Positions 51,082-59,905 of a DNA stretch of 64,000 bases are shown here, piece after piece; within the stretch, counting starts at the first letter, position 1, and each line of letters begins with the position of its first letter. Position numbers and translations under genes: made by a program. Source of the stretch: Alloyangia pacifica (GTDB taxonomy: Bacteria; Pseudomonadota; Alphaproteobacteria; Rhodobacterales; Rhodobacteraceae); the NCBI RefSeq assembly GCF_020524285.1, contig NZ_JAIVKX010000013.1, forward strand, positions 1 to 64,000, read 5' to 3'. The notes beneath the pieces are model-generated. The model saw nothing but the letters and a program-made list of their open reading frames with translations. It made no database searches and had not been told where the DNA came from.

Positions 51082-51986
51082 TGCGCGGCGAAGCCCGCCT
51101 CGAGCCCCTCGGCGATGGTGCGCGCGGTGACGCCTAGCAGGTCGAGGTAGCTCGGCACCGGCCCGCCCGGCTCCGACAGGCTGTCGACATAGAGCACGCC
51201 GCCGTAGGCGGCGCCGGTCTCGCGCGCCACCTGCTCGGCGGGGCGGGTGCTGACGGTGCTTTCGCAGAACACCACGGGGATGTCGTTGCCGGTGACCCCG
51301 TCGATCACCGCGCGCACCTGCTGCGGCGTGCCCATCTGGTCGGCGTTCATCGGCCAGAGGTAGAGCTCCTTCATGCCGAAATCGCGGGCGAGATAGCTGA
51401 AGGCGCCCTCGCAGGTGACCAGCCAGCGCTGCGCCTCGGGGATGGCGGCGATGCGGGCGCGCAGCGGCTCGAGCGTGGCGCGCAGCTCGTCCTTGTAGGC
51501 AGCGGCGTTGGCTTCGTAAGTGGCGGCGTTCCCGGGGTCGTGCTCGGCGAAGGCGCTGGCGATATTGTCAATGTAGATCAGCGCGTTCTCCAGCCCCATC
51601 CAGGCGTGCGGGTTGGGCTTGCCCTGATAGGCGCCGGCGGCGATCGGGATCTGGTCGATGCCCTCGGACAGCGTCACCGAGGGCACGTCCCGCAGGTTCG
51701 ACAGGAACTGCTCGAACCAGAGCTCCAGGTTCAGCCCGTTCCACAGGATCAGGTCCGCCCCCCGCGCCCGCACGATGTCGCGCGGGGTCGGCTGGTAGCC
51801 GTGGATCTCCGCGCCGGGCTTGGTGACCGAGACCACCTCGGCAGCCTCCCCGGCCACCTGCGCTGCCATGTCCGCAAGCACGGTGAAGGTGGTCACCACC
51901 TTCATCTTGTCGGCCGCACCGGCGGGCTGGGCGATCAGCAGGCCAAGGCTGGCGAGGGCGGTGACGAGCCGGGGGCTGGCGGGCAT
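51078..51986 (-). CDS. sitA: SitA: manganese/iron-binding periplasmic protein
   Basis: This precursor has 302 residues with signal peptide through 'AQPAGAAD'. The four metal ligands of cluster 9 binding proteins are visible: H62 ('[11 protein letters not shown]'), H127 ('PNPHAWMG'), E193 ('[11 protein letters not shown]') and D268 ('[11 protein letters not shown]'). His-His-Glu-Asp is the Mn/Fe pattern, unlike the three-His Zn pattern of ZnuA, and no His-rich loop is present. ATG 51986 follows aaggaggac. The promoter lies toward 52010-52070 beside the Mur boxes. Confidence 0.93.
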   Translation of the reverse strand: MPASPRLVTALASLGLLIAQPAGAADKMKVVTTFTVLADMAAQVAGEAAEVVSVTKPGAEIHGYQPTPRDIVRARGADLILWNGLNLELWFEQFLSNLRDVPSVTLSEGIDQIPIAAGAYQGKPNPHAWMGLENALIYIDNIASAFAEHDPGNAATYEANAAAYKDELRATLEPLRARIAAIPEAQRWLVTCEGAFSYLARDFGMKELYLWPMNADQMGTPQQVRAVIDGVTGNDIPVVFCESTVSTRPAEQVARETGAAYGGVLYVDSLSEPGGPVPSYLDLLGVTARTIAEGLEAGFAAQ

Positions 51987-52022
51987 GGGGAGTCCTCCTT
52001 GGGGTGTTCCGATAAATGTAAA

Positions 52023-52037
52023 TGCGAGGCATTCGCA
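52023..52037. promoter_or_regulatory. Putative Fur/Mur box 1 between sitA and mur
   Basis: TGCGA-GGCAT-TCGCA is a perfect 5+5 inverted repeat in the 179-bp divergent region, 37 bp upstream of sitA. It resembles manganese-responsive Mur sites of alphaproteobacteria (AT-flanked TGCGA/TCGCA arms). A second, near-identical site lies 29 bp away. Confidence 0.6.
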
Positions 52038-52051
52038 GAAGTCAAGCTAGA

Positions 52052-52066
52052 TGCGAGTCGTTCTCA
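52052..52066. promoter_or_regulatory. Putative Fur/Mur box 2 between sitA and mur
   Basis: TGCGA-GTCGT-TCTCA matches box 1 with one arm mismatch and the same 5-bp spacing. Together the two sites, 29 bp apart on centre, could be bound by two Mur dimers to repress sitA when manganese is abundant. Confidence 0.5.
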
Positions 52067-52165
52067 TTTGTCGGCGGGGCACTGCCGGACCCGGTCTTCC
52101 CGCCGCGGCGTGGTTGCCACGTTGCCGGACCGGGGCTATCAAACTGGCCTGAACAGGAGTTGCCC

Positions 52166-52588
52166 ATGACCGCGGTCTCGACCGATTTTGCCCAGGCCTT
52201 GCGCGATGCGGGGCTGCGCGTGACGCAGCAGCGCATGATCGTGATGTCCGTGCTCATGGAGTCCGAGGACCACCCCAATGCCGACGAACTCTTCGCGCGC
52301 ACCAAGGCGATCGACGGGTCGGTCTCCTTTGCCACGGTCTACCGCACGCTGGCGGCGCTGGAGGAGGCGGGGCTGATCCGCAAGCTCAGCTTCGAGCACG
52401 AGCCGGCGCGCTTCGAGGTGACTCCGGCGGCGGAGCACGACCACCTTGTCGATGTGGACACCGGCGAGGTGATCGAGATCGAGAGCGAGGAGATCGAACG
52501 GCTCCGGCGCGAGCTGGTCGAGCGGCTCGGCTACGAGATCATCAGCCACAACACGTTGATCCGCGCGCGCAAGAAGCCGCGCTCCTGA
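52166..52588 (+). CDS. mur: Fur-family regulator, probable Mur (manganese uptake regulator)
   Basis: This regulator has 140 residues. The winged helix comes first ('LRDAGLRVTQQRMIVMSVLM', 'SFATVYRTLAALEEAGLIRKL'), then the metal-binding dimer domain with 'AAEHDHLVDVDTGEVIEIESE' (H91, H93). It contains no cysteine, so the structural Zn site of Fur is absent, as is usual for Mur-type proteins of this group. ATG 52166 follows caggag. It is divergent from sitABCD, the main expected target. Confidence 0.88.
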   Translation: MTAVSTDFAQALRDAGLRVTQQRMIVMSVLMESEDHPNADELFARTKAIDGSVSFATVYRTLAALEEAGLIRKLSFEHEPARFEVTPAAEHDHLVDVDTGEVIEIESEEIERLRRELVERLGYEIISHNTLIRARKKPRS

Positions 52589-52685
52589 GCGCGGGCTTTT
52601 GCCCGGCGTGCCTTTCGCGCGCATTTTCGGAAAGATGCCTCCGGGGGAGATTTGCTCCGCCGCCGCGCTCGGGTAGTGTCTCGAT

Positions 52686-53480
52686 ATGGATTCGGGGATC
52701 GACTGGCATTGGGCGCGCGCGGCGCTGGACTGGCAGCTTGAGCTGGGCGCCGACGAGGCGATCGGCGAAGCGCCTGTGGACCGTTTTGCGCTGGAAGCAG
52801 CGGAGCAGGCGGCGCGGGCGCAGCCTGCCGCCGCGCCGCAGGTCGAGCGCGGCGCGGCGCCCGTGCCCATGGCCGAGCCGGCCGGGCCGGACCCGGTGCA
52901 GCTTGCGCAGGAGGCCGCGCGGGGCGCTGGCAGCCTCGAGGCGCTGCGTGCGGCGATGGAGGGGTTCGAGCATTGCGAGCTGAAGCGCGGCGCACGCAAC
53001 CTCGTCTTCTGCGACGGGGTCGAGGGCGCGCGGGTGATGATCGTCGGCGAGGCGCCGGGCCGCGAGGAAGACCTGCAGGGCAAGCCCTTCGTCGGACGCG
53101 CCGGGCAGTTGCTCGACCGGATGCTGGCGGCGATCGGCCTCGATCGCGCCTCCTCGGTCTACATCACCAACGTGCTGCCCTGGCGGCCGCCGCAGAACCG
53201 CGATCCTCGCCCGGACGAGATCGCGATGATGAAGCCCTTCCTTGCCCGGCACATCGCGCTGGCCGACCCGGATCTGCTGGTGATCATGGGCAATATCTCC
53301 TGCGATGCCCTTTTGGGCAAACGCGGCATCACCCGTCTGCGCGGCACCTGGGCCGAGGCCGAGGGCCGTCCCGCAATGCCGATGTTCCACCCCGCCTACC
53401 TGCTGCGCCAACCCGCCATGAAGCGGCAGGCCTGGGCCGACCTGCTGGAGCTGCAGGCCAAGCTGAAGGCGCTGGGGTGA
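52686..53480 (+). CDS. Family 4-type uracil-DNA glycosylase
   Basis: This glycosylase has 264 residues. A variable Ala/Pro-rich N-terminus (1-85) precedes the catalytic domain. Motifs are 'IVGEAPGREEDLQGKPFVGRAGQLLD' (motif A, GEAPGxxED) and 'PMFHPAYLLRQPAMK' (motif B, HPAYLLR), with 'ITNVLPWRPPQNRDP' in between. Classical family 4 enzymes hold a 4Fe-4S cluster with four Cys; here only three cysteines occur in the whole protein ('EHCELK', 'VFCDG', 'ISCDAL'). It removes uracil from DNA. The next gene overlaps its stop by GTGA. Confidence 0.85.
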   Translation: MDSGIDWHWARAALDWQLELGADEAIGEAPVDRFALEAAEQAARAQPAAAPQVERGAAPVPMAEPAGPDPVQLAQEAARGAGSLEALRAAMEGFEHCELKRGARNLVFCDGVEGARVMIVGEAPGREEDLQGKPFVGRAGQLLDRMLAAIGLDRASSVYITNVLPWRPPQNRDPRPDEIAMMKPFLARHIALADPDLLVIMGNISCDALLGKRGITRLRGTWAEAEGRPAMPMFHPAYLLRQPAMKRQAWADLLELQAKLKALG

Positions 53481-54067
53481 GGCCGGGGCGGGCCGGGCGC
53501 ATCTGTGCCGGGGTCGCCGCTTGGGTGTTGTTGCTCGCGCCTGTCCCAATGGCCCGCGCCGATGGCTTCAGCCCGGATTTCATCGCGCTGTTCCGCGACC
53601 ATGCGGCAGAGGTCGAGGACCCCGCGCCGGGACTCGAAATCCTGGAATTGCCGGGGCCGGTGATCGTCACCCGGCGCGACGGGGCAGGGGTGCAGGCAGA
53701 AGATCAGAGCGGCCATGGGCCCGCTGGCTGCGCGCTGGCGCGGTTGGTCGAGATCACTGCCGCCGTGCAGCTCTGCCCGGACCTGCTGAACATTGCCGAG
53801 CGCGACCGGCTGGCGAGCCTGCTGCTGCGCGCCGCCCGCTTCGCCGCCGAGAACACCTATCCGCCGCTGTCCGATGAAGAGCGCGAGGACGCGCTGGCGG
53901 CAGCGCTGGCCAAGGCGCGGCTGGCGCAGGGCGGCACCTGCCCGCAGCCCGAGACCGAGGCCGACTGGGTGCGCTTCGCCCGCAGCCTCGCCACCGATGC
54001 CGCCGCCCGGCGCTTTGCCCATATCTTCGCCGTGCCGCGACTGCCGGTGGCGGAGCCCTGCCCGTGA
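53477..54067 (+). CDS. Hypothetical secreted protein, coupled to udg
   Basis: The start is GTG 53477, inside the udg stop (GTGA). The 196 residues begin with a signal peptide ('ICAGVAAWVLLLAPVPMARADG'). The mature part is about 168 residues with four scattered Cys, an Ala-rich helical body ('LASLLLRAARFAAENTY', 'REDALAAALAKARLAQ') and no motif I recognise. It may be a periplasmic protein conserved only in Rhodobacteraceae. Co-translation with udg suggests shared expression but no known functional link. Confidence 0.65.
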   Translation: MRPGRAGRICAGVAAWVLLLAPVPMARADGFSPDFIALFRDHAAEVEDPAPGLEILELPGPVIVTRRDGAGVQAEDQSGHGPAGCALARLVEITAAVQLCPDLLNIAERDRLASLLLRAARFAAENTYPPLSDEEREDALAAALAKARLAQGGTCPQPETEADWVRFARSLATDAAARRFAHIFAVPRLPVAEPCP

Positions 54068-54118
54068 CGCTATGGCTGTCTGCGACACCCCTGTGATCCG
54101 AGTGCTGATGGAGTCCGC

Positions 54119-54661
54119 ATGAGCCGCATCGACGAAACCCGAGAGTTCATTCCCGTCCGCATCGCGGTGCTGACCGTGAGCGACACCCGCGGCCTCGACG
54201 AGGACCGATCGGGCGCCACGCTGGTGCAGAGATTGACCGATGCAGGGCATCTGCTCGCGGATCGCGCAATCGTGAAGGATGACCGCGCCGCCATTTCGGA
54301 GCAGCTGCGGAGGTGGATCGCCGACCCGGAGGTGGATGTGATCATCTCCACCGGCGGCACCGGTCTCACCGGGCGCGACGTGACCGTCGAGGCGCACCGC
54401 GATGTCTACGAGAAGGAGATCGACGCCTTCGGCACGGTCTTCACCATGATTTCCATGCAGAAAATCGGCACTTCGGCGGTGCAGTCACGGGCCACGGGTG
54501 GCGTTGCGGGGGGCACCTACCTCTTTGCGCTGCCCGGCAGCACCGGCGCCTGCAAGGACGCATGGGACGAGATCCTGCGCTGGCAGCTCGACTACCGGCA
54601 CATGCCCTGCAACTTCGTCGAGATTTTTCCGCGTCTTGAGGAACACAAGCGGCGGAAATGA
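54119..54661 (+). CDS. moaB: MoaB: molybdopterin adenylyltransferase-type protein
   Basis: The protein has 180 residues of the MoCF_biosynth/MogA fold: 'RIAVLTVSDTRGLDEDRSGATL', 'DVIISTGGTGLTGRDVTVEA', 'GTVFTMISMQKIGTSAVQSRATGGV' and 'FALPGSTGACKDAWDEIL'. It adenylates or binds molybdopterin during molybdenum cofactor synthesis. The start ATG 54119 lies 51 bp after the previous gene. The size is typical of the family. Confidence 0.93.
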   Translation: MSRIDETREFIPVRIAVLTVSDTRGLDEDRSGATLVQRLTDAGHLLADRAIVKDDRAAISEQLRRWIADPEVDVIISTGGTGLTGRDVTVEAHRDVYEKEIDAFGTVFTMISMQKIGTSAVQSRATGGVAGGTYLFALPGSTGACKDAWDEILRWQLDYRHMPCNFVEIFPRLEEHKRRK

Positions 54662-54795
54662 TACGATCCCGCGTATAACCGTCACGGCTTGGATTGCGCC
54701 GGGCGACGGGCGTAAGCTGAATGCGGCCAGTTAGTGCAGCCAGACGGTGCAGCCAGACAGGGGGGCGCGGCCTCTCCATTTCGCGGGACGATCAC

Positions 54796-56271
54796 ATGCG
54801 GTTTCTTCGGCGGGGCCTCGTTGGGCTCTTTCTCCTTTCGCTGACGCTCGGCCTGCTGGCCTGGGCCGGTATCCTCGTGCGGGACGCGGTGCAGACCTAC
54901 ATCACCGACGCGCCGCGGGTGCCGCAGGCGCGCGAGCGGGTGTTCGCCGTCAACGTGGTGCCGGTGCGGCTGGAGACAGTGTCGCCGGAGATGACCGCCT
55001 TCGGCGAGATCCAGAGCCGCCGCAGCCTCGAGCTGCGCAGCGCCGTGGGCGGCACGCTGATCGACCTCGCGCCCGAATTCGTCGAGGGCGGGCGGGTCGC
55101 GGCGGGCACGCTGCTGGCGCGCATCGATCCGGCGGACATGCAGGCCGAGCTGGAGCGGATGCAAAGCGCCCTGCTGGATGCCGAGGCCGAGCGCCGCGAG
55201 GCGATCCGCGCGGTCGAGCTGGAAAAGGACGCGCTCGCCGCCGCAGAGGAACAGGCGGCACTGCGCCAGCGCGCCTACCAGCGGCAGGCCGACCTGCAGA
55301 CCCGCGGCGTCGGCACGTCGGCGCTGGTGGAAGAGGCCGAGCTCTCGGCCTCCTCGGCGCGGCAGGCGGTGGTCACCCGGCGGCAGGCGCTGGCGCAGGC
55401 CGAGGCGCGGGTCGACCAGAGCACCACGGCGCTCACCCGCGCGCATATCGCGCTGGACGAGGCGCAGCGGCGGCTCGACGAGACGGAGATCCGCGCCGGG
55501 TTCGATGCCCAGCTCGAGGACGTCTCGGTGGTCGCCGGCCGGCGGGTCTCGGCGAACGAGATGCTGGCGACGCTGGTGGACCCGCAGGCGCTGGAAGTGG
55601 CATTTCGCGTGTCTACCCAGCAGTACCTGCAACTGCTCAATGCCTCGGACCGGCCGCGCGAGCTGCCGGTGACGGTGACGCTGGATTTCTACGGTGCCTC
55701 GGTGAGCAGCAAGGGCACGCTGACCCGCGAGGGCGCGGCAGTGGGCGAGGGGCAGACCGGCCGTCTGCTCTTTGCTGCACTCGAGACGCCGCGCGGCTTC
55801 AAGCCCGGCGATTTCGTCACCGTGACAGTCGCCGAGCCGCCGCTGGAGCAGGTGGCGCTGCTGCCCGCCACGGCGCTCGGTCCGGCGGGCGACGTCTTGG
55901 TGCTTGGCGCCGACGCGCGGCTCGAGGCGGTGCCGGTGGAGCTGCTGCGCCGCCAGGGCGACGCGGTGATCATCCGTGCCGCCGGGCTCGACGGGCGGCA
56001 AGTCGTGTCCGAACGCACGCCCTTGCTCGGTGCGGGGATCAAGGTGCGGCCTCTGAACACCGAGGCCGCCAGCGGCCCGAGCGGCCCCGATGTGCAGGCC
56101 GAGGCCGCCATGCTCGAGCTGACCGAGGCGCGCCGCGCGCGGCTTGTCGCCTTCATCGAGGGCAGCGCCGGAATGCCCGACGAGGCCAAGCAGCGCCTGC
56201 TGGCGCAGCTCTCGGAGCCGATGGTGCCCGCGCAGGTGATCGAGCGGCTCGAAGCGCGGATGGGGGGCTGA
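54796..56271 (+). CDS. RND efflux periplasmic adaptor (membrane fusion protein)
   Basis: This membrane-anchored adaptor has 491 residues. An N-terminal helix ('RRGLVGLFLLSLTLGLLAWAGILV') is followed by a lipoyl-like segment ('GEIQSRRSLELRSAVGGTLIDLAPEFVEGGRV'), a long coiled coil (about 125-235), and the second half-lipoyl plus barrel domains ('RAGFDAQLEDVSVVAGRRVSANEMLATLVD'). ATG 54796 gives this membrane start; an in-frame ATG at 54721 would add a poorly supported tail. It couples the RND pump in the next gene (4-bp gap) to an outer-membrane channel not found here. Confidence 0.88.
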   Translation: MRFLRRGLVGLFLLSLTLGLLAWAGILVRDAVQTYITDAPRVPQARERVFAVNVVPVRLETVSPEMTAFGEIQSRRSLELRSAVGGTLIDLAPEFVEGGRVAAGTLLARIDPADMQAELERMQSALLDAEAERREAIRAVELEKDALAAAEEQAALRQRAYQRQADLQTRGVGTSALVEEAELSASSARQAVVTRRQALAQAEARVDQSTTALTRAHIALDEAQRRLDETEIRAGFDAQLEDVSVVAGRRVSANEMLATLVDPQALEVAFRVSTQQYLQLLNASDRPRELPVTVTLDFYGASVSSKGTLTREGAAVGEGQTGRLLFAALETPRGFKPGDFVTVTVAEPPLEQVALLPATALGPAGDVLVLGADARLEAVPVELLRRQGDAVIIRAAGLDGRQVVSERTPLLGAGIKVRPLNTEAASGPSGPDVQAEAAMLELTEARRARLVAFIEGSAGMPDEAKQRLLAQLSEPMVPAQVIERLEARMGG

Positions 56272-56275
56272 GCCG

Positions 56276-59200
56276 ATGCGGCACATCCCCGGCTCCGCGA
56301 GCGGCATCCTGAGCTATTTCACCCGCCACCGCACGGTGGCCAACCTGCTGCTGGTGCTGCTTCTCGGCGCCGGGCTGCTGGCCGTGCCCAACATGCGTGC
56401 GCAGTATTTTCCTGATGTGATCGAGGACGAGATCGACGTGACCCTGCGCTGGGAGGGCGCCGGGGCATATGACATGGACAATGCCATGGTCCAGCTGCTC
56501 GAGCCGACCCTCCTGGCCGTCGAGGGCGTGGTGGCAACCGAAAGCATCTCGCGCGAGGCTTGGGCCCGGATCGAGCTGGAGTTCGAACCCAACTACAATA
56601 TGGCCAAGGCGCTGGACGATGTGCAGACCGCGGTGGATTCGATCGACAACCTGCCCGAGGAGGCCGACGATCCGCGGGTGACCTCGGGCGGCTGGCGTGA
56701 CCGGGTGACCGACGTGGTGATCACCGGGCCGGTCGGCGTCGACCAGCTCGGGCGTTTCGCCGACGAGTTCGTCATGCGGCTCTTTGCCGAAGGGGTGACC
56801 CGCACCACCGTCCGCGGCGTCGCCGCGCCGCAGATCATCGTCGAGGTGCCGACCGCCAACCTGCTCGGCTACGACGTCACCATGCAGCAGATCGCCGAGG
56901 CGATCTCGGCCGAGGTGGATGCCGCCCCGGCGGGGGACGTCAGCGGTGCCAATGCCCGTGTCCGGGCCGGCGTCGAGAAACGCGCCGTGCGCGACATCGC
57001 CTCGATCGTGCTGCGCTCCGAGCCCGACGGCACGAAGTTGACGGTGGGCGACGTGGCGCTGCTGCGCGAGGCGGGCATCGACCGCGAGCGCGCCTATTAC
57101 GTGGGCGAGCACCCGGCGATCTCGGTGCGGGTCGACCGTTCGGCCGATGGCGACGCGATCAAGATCCAGTCCGCCGTTGCCGAGGTGGCGCGGGAGTTCC
57201 AGTCGGTGCTGCCGGAGGGCACGACGGTCGACCTGATCCGCACCCGCGCGGAGGCGATCACCAACCGGCTCGACCTGCTGTTGCGTAACGGGCTGTCGGG
57301 GCTGGGTCTGGTGCTCTGCCTGCTGTTCCTCTTCCTCAACGCCCGCACCGCGCTCTGGGTCGCGGCGGGCATCCCGACGGCGATGCTGGCGGCGCTGGCG
57401 CTGATGTTCGTCTCGGGGCTGACGCTGAACATGATCTCGCTGTTCGCGCTGATCATCACGCTGGGCATCGTGGTCGACGACGCCATCGTGGTGGGCGAGC
57501 ATGCCGATCACCTGCACCGGCGGCGCGGCCTGTCTCCGGTCGAGGCCGCCGAGACCGCCGCGCGGCGCATGGCGCTGCCGGTGTTCAGCTCGACCCTGAC
57601 CACGATCATCGCCTTCTTCGGCCTGACGGCGATCAGCGGGCGCTTCGGGCAGATGATCGCCGACATTCCCTTCACGGTGATTGTCGTGCTGATCGCCAGC
57701 CTCGTCGAGTGCTTCCTGATCCTGCCCAACCACATGGCCCATGCCATTGCCAAGTCGACCGAGCATCACTGGTACGACTGGCCCTCGCGCATGGTGAACC
57801 GCGGCTTCCGCTGGGTCCGCGAGACGCTGTTCCGCCCGTTCATGGCCGGGGTGATCGCGGCCCGTTACGTGGTGCTGGCGGCGGCGGTGCTGCTGCTCGC
57901 CTCGCAGGCGGCGAGCTTCATCCGCGGCGACGTGGTCTGGCGCTTCTTCAATTCGCCCGAGCAGCCCTCGGTCAGCGGCAATTTCGCCATGGCGCCGGGT
58001 GCCTCGCGCGCCGACACGCTGGCGCAGCTGCGCGAGATGCAGCGCGCGACCGAGGAGCTGGGCGCCGAGTACGAGGCGCGCTACGGCCGCAACCCGCTCG
58101 AATATGTGATCGCCGAGATCGGCGGCAACTCGGGCCGTCCGCTGGCCGAGGCCGAGAATAAGGAGCCCGACCAGCTCGGCGCCATCTCCATCGAGCTGAT
58201 CGAGCCCGACTTCCGGCCCTATTCCAGCTTCCAGTTCGTCGCCGACCTGCAGGAGCGGGTCGAGCAGATGCCGATGGTCGAGGTGATCAGCTTCCGCGGC
58301 TGGCGTTCGGGGCCCGGGGGCGATGCGCTCGACGTGCAGTTCTACGGTGCCGATGCCGCGACGCTGAAGCGCGCCGCTGAGGATCTGAAGACCGCGGTCC
58401 TGCGCTATCCCGAGGTCTCGGCGGTCGAGGACAACCTGTCCTACGACAAGGATGAGCTGGCGCTCGAGCTGACGCCGCAGGGACAGGCGCTGGGGCTGAC
58501 CGTGGACGATCTGGGGCGGGTCCTGCGTGGCCGCATCGGCGGGATCGAGGCGGCGACCTTCCCGGTCGGCCCGCGCAGCGCCGAGGTGCGGGTGGAATTG
58601 CCGGAACGCGAGCAGACCGCCGACTTCCTCGAGCGCACGCAGATCCGCACTCCCGAGGGCGCCTACGTGCAGCTTGCCGATATCGTGCGGGTCGAGCGCA
58701 GCAGCGGCTTTTCCTCGGTGCGGCGCCAGAACGGGCTGAACACGGTCTCGGTCACCGGCGACATCTCCGAGGATGACGCCGAGCGGGCCGCCGAGATCGT
58801 GCAGACGCTGAAGGACGAGATTCTGCCGGCCATCGCGGCCGAACGGCAGATCGAGTACCGAATCTCGGGCATGGCCGAGGACGAGCGGAACTTCCTGTCG
58901 GATGCCGGGTCCGGCCTCGTGCTGGTGCTGCTGGGCATCTACCTCGTGCTGGCCTGGGTCTTTGCAAGCTGGACGCGGCCGCTGGTGGTCATGGCCGTGA
59001 TCCCCTTCGGCCTCGTGGGGGCGATCTACGGCCATGCGCTCTGGGACGTGCCCCTGTCGATGTTCACCGTGGTGGGACTGCTGGGCATGACCGGGATCAT
59101 CATCAACGACTCCATCGTGCTGGTCAGCCAGATCGACGAATATGCCCCGGACCGGGGCATATTCCAGGCGATCATCGACGGCGCGGCGGACCGGCTGCGG

Positions 59201-59665
59201 CCGGTGTTCCTGACCACGGCGACCACGGTGCTGGGTCTCGCGCCGCTGCTCTACGAGCGCAGCTCGGACGCGCAGTTCCTCAAGCCGACGGTGATCACCC
59301 TGGTCTACGGTCTGGGCTTCGGAATGCTGCTGGTGCTGCTGGTGGTGCCGGCGCTGCTGGCGGCGCAGCATGACATCGCCCGGCGCATCGCGGCGGTGCG
59401 CCGCGGGGCGCGGCACCGCCACGGCGGCGTGCGGGCGCTGGTGCTGGGGCTCGGGGCGCTGGTGCTGGGCTGGCTCGCCGCGACGATGGGCAGCCTGCTG
59501 GTCCGCGGCGCGCTGCCCGAGGCGCTGCAACTGCCCGCGCTGGCGGGACTGCCGGGGCCGGTGGCCGGGTTCGTGCTCTTCGTCGGAGGCGTGGCGCTGC
59601 TGCTGGGGCTGGTCTGGTTGGCGGTGCTGGGACTGGCGCTGCGCCGGGGGCGGGCAGGGGCCTGA
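56276..59665 (+). CDS. RND-family efflux permease (AcrB/hydrophobe-amphiphile type)
   Basis: This large inner-membrane pump has 1129 residues, longer than typical AcrB (about 1050). Twelve TM helices are arranged as usual, with the first at 'YFTRHRTVANLLLVLLLGAGLLAV'. TM4 carries the proton-relay Asp pair in 'LFALIITLGIVVDDAIVVGEHA'. The second half shows the mirrored 'FTVVGLLGMTGIIINDSIVLVSQID'. The periplasmic porter domains span about 40-330 and 550-850. A C-terminal extension after residue 1020 is rich in hydrophobic and Gly residues. It extrudes drugs or metabolites with proton import; substrate unknown. Confidence 0.92.
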   Translation: MRHIPGSASGILSYFTRHRTVANLLLVLLLGAGLLAVPNMRAQYFPDVIEDEIDVTLRWEGAGAYDMDNAMVQLLEPTLLAVEGVVATESISREAWARIELEFEPNYNMAKALDDVQTAVDSIDNLPEEADDPRVTSGGWRDRVTDVVITGPVGVDQLGRFADEFVMRLFAEGVTRTTVRGVAAPQIIVEVPTANLLGYDVTMQQIAEAISAEVDAAPAGDVSGANARVRAGVEKRAVRDIASIVLRSEPDGTKLTVGDVALLREAGIDRERAYYVGEHPAISVRVDRSADGDAIKIQSAVAEVAREFQSVLPEGTTVDLIRTRAEAITNRLDLLLRNGLSGLGLVLCLLFLFLNARTALWVAAGIPTAMLAALALMFVSGLTLNMISLFALIITLGIVVDDAIVVGEHADHLHRRRGLSPVEAAETAARRMALPVFSSTLTTIIAFFGLTAISGRFGQMIADIPFTVIVVLIASLVECFLILPNHMAHAIAKSTEHHWYDWPSRMVNRGFRWVRETLFRPFMAGVIAARYVVLAAAVLLLASQAASFIRGDVVWRFFNSPEQPSVSGNFAMAPGASRADTLAQLREMQRATEELGAEYEARYGRNPLEYVIAEIGGNSGRPLAEAENKEPDQLGAISIELIEPDFRPYSSFQFVADLQERVEQMPMVEVISFRGWRSGPGGDALDVQFYGADAATLKRAAEDLKTAVLRYPEVSAVEDNLSYDKDELALELTPQGQALGLTVDDLGRVLRGRIGGIEAATFPVGPRSAEVRVELPEREQTADFLERTQIRTPEGAYVQLADIVRVERSSGFSSVRRQNGLNTVSVTGDISEDDAERAAEIVQTLKDEILPAIAAERQIEYRISGMAEDERNFLSDAGSGLVLVLLGIYLVLAWVFASWTRPLVVMAVIPFGLVGAIYGHALWDVPLSMFTVVGLLGMTGIIINDSIVLVSQIDEYAPDRGIFQAIIDGAADRLRPVFLTTATTVLGLAPLLYERSSDAQFLKPTVITLVYGLGFGMLLVLLVVPALLAAQHDIARRIAAVRRGARHRHGGVRALVLGLGALVLGWLAATMGSLLVRGALPEALQLPALAGLPGPVAGFVLFVGGVALLLGLVWLAVLGLALRRGRAGA

Positions 59666-59905
59666 TCGCGGCCCCGATCGGGGTCGGAACCCCTCTGCCG
59701 GAGGCGCTGTCGCCCGTGCTGGCGGGGGCCTCGTCAAGAACGCATCAAACAAGCATCGCGCCGAAGGGTCATGCGGTCAGGCGCCGTCCGGTGGACATAT
59801 CCCGAGGCTCATGGCGATCTGTGAGAAGACTTCGCGGGCCAAGATCGTAAGATCGTCGGAATGCGATCCGGCGGCTAGGCGCGAGTCCGACTTCCGGCGG
59901 AGGCT

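Noticed and set aside
59670-59685. GGCCCCGATCGGGGTC hairpin after the RND pump
   Set aside because: Only six stem pairs, one of them G-U, and no T-run; too weak to call a terminator.
56153-59752. Open frame of over 1000 codons antisense to the RND pump
   Set aside because: Low-complexity His/Arg/Gln-rich translation without a recognisable domain, opposite a well-conserved transporter. Antisense shadow.
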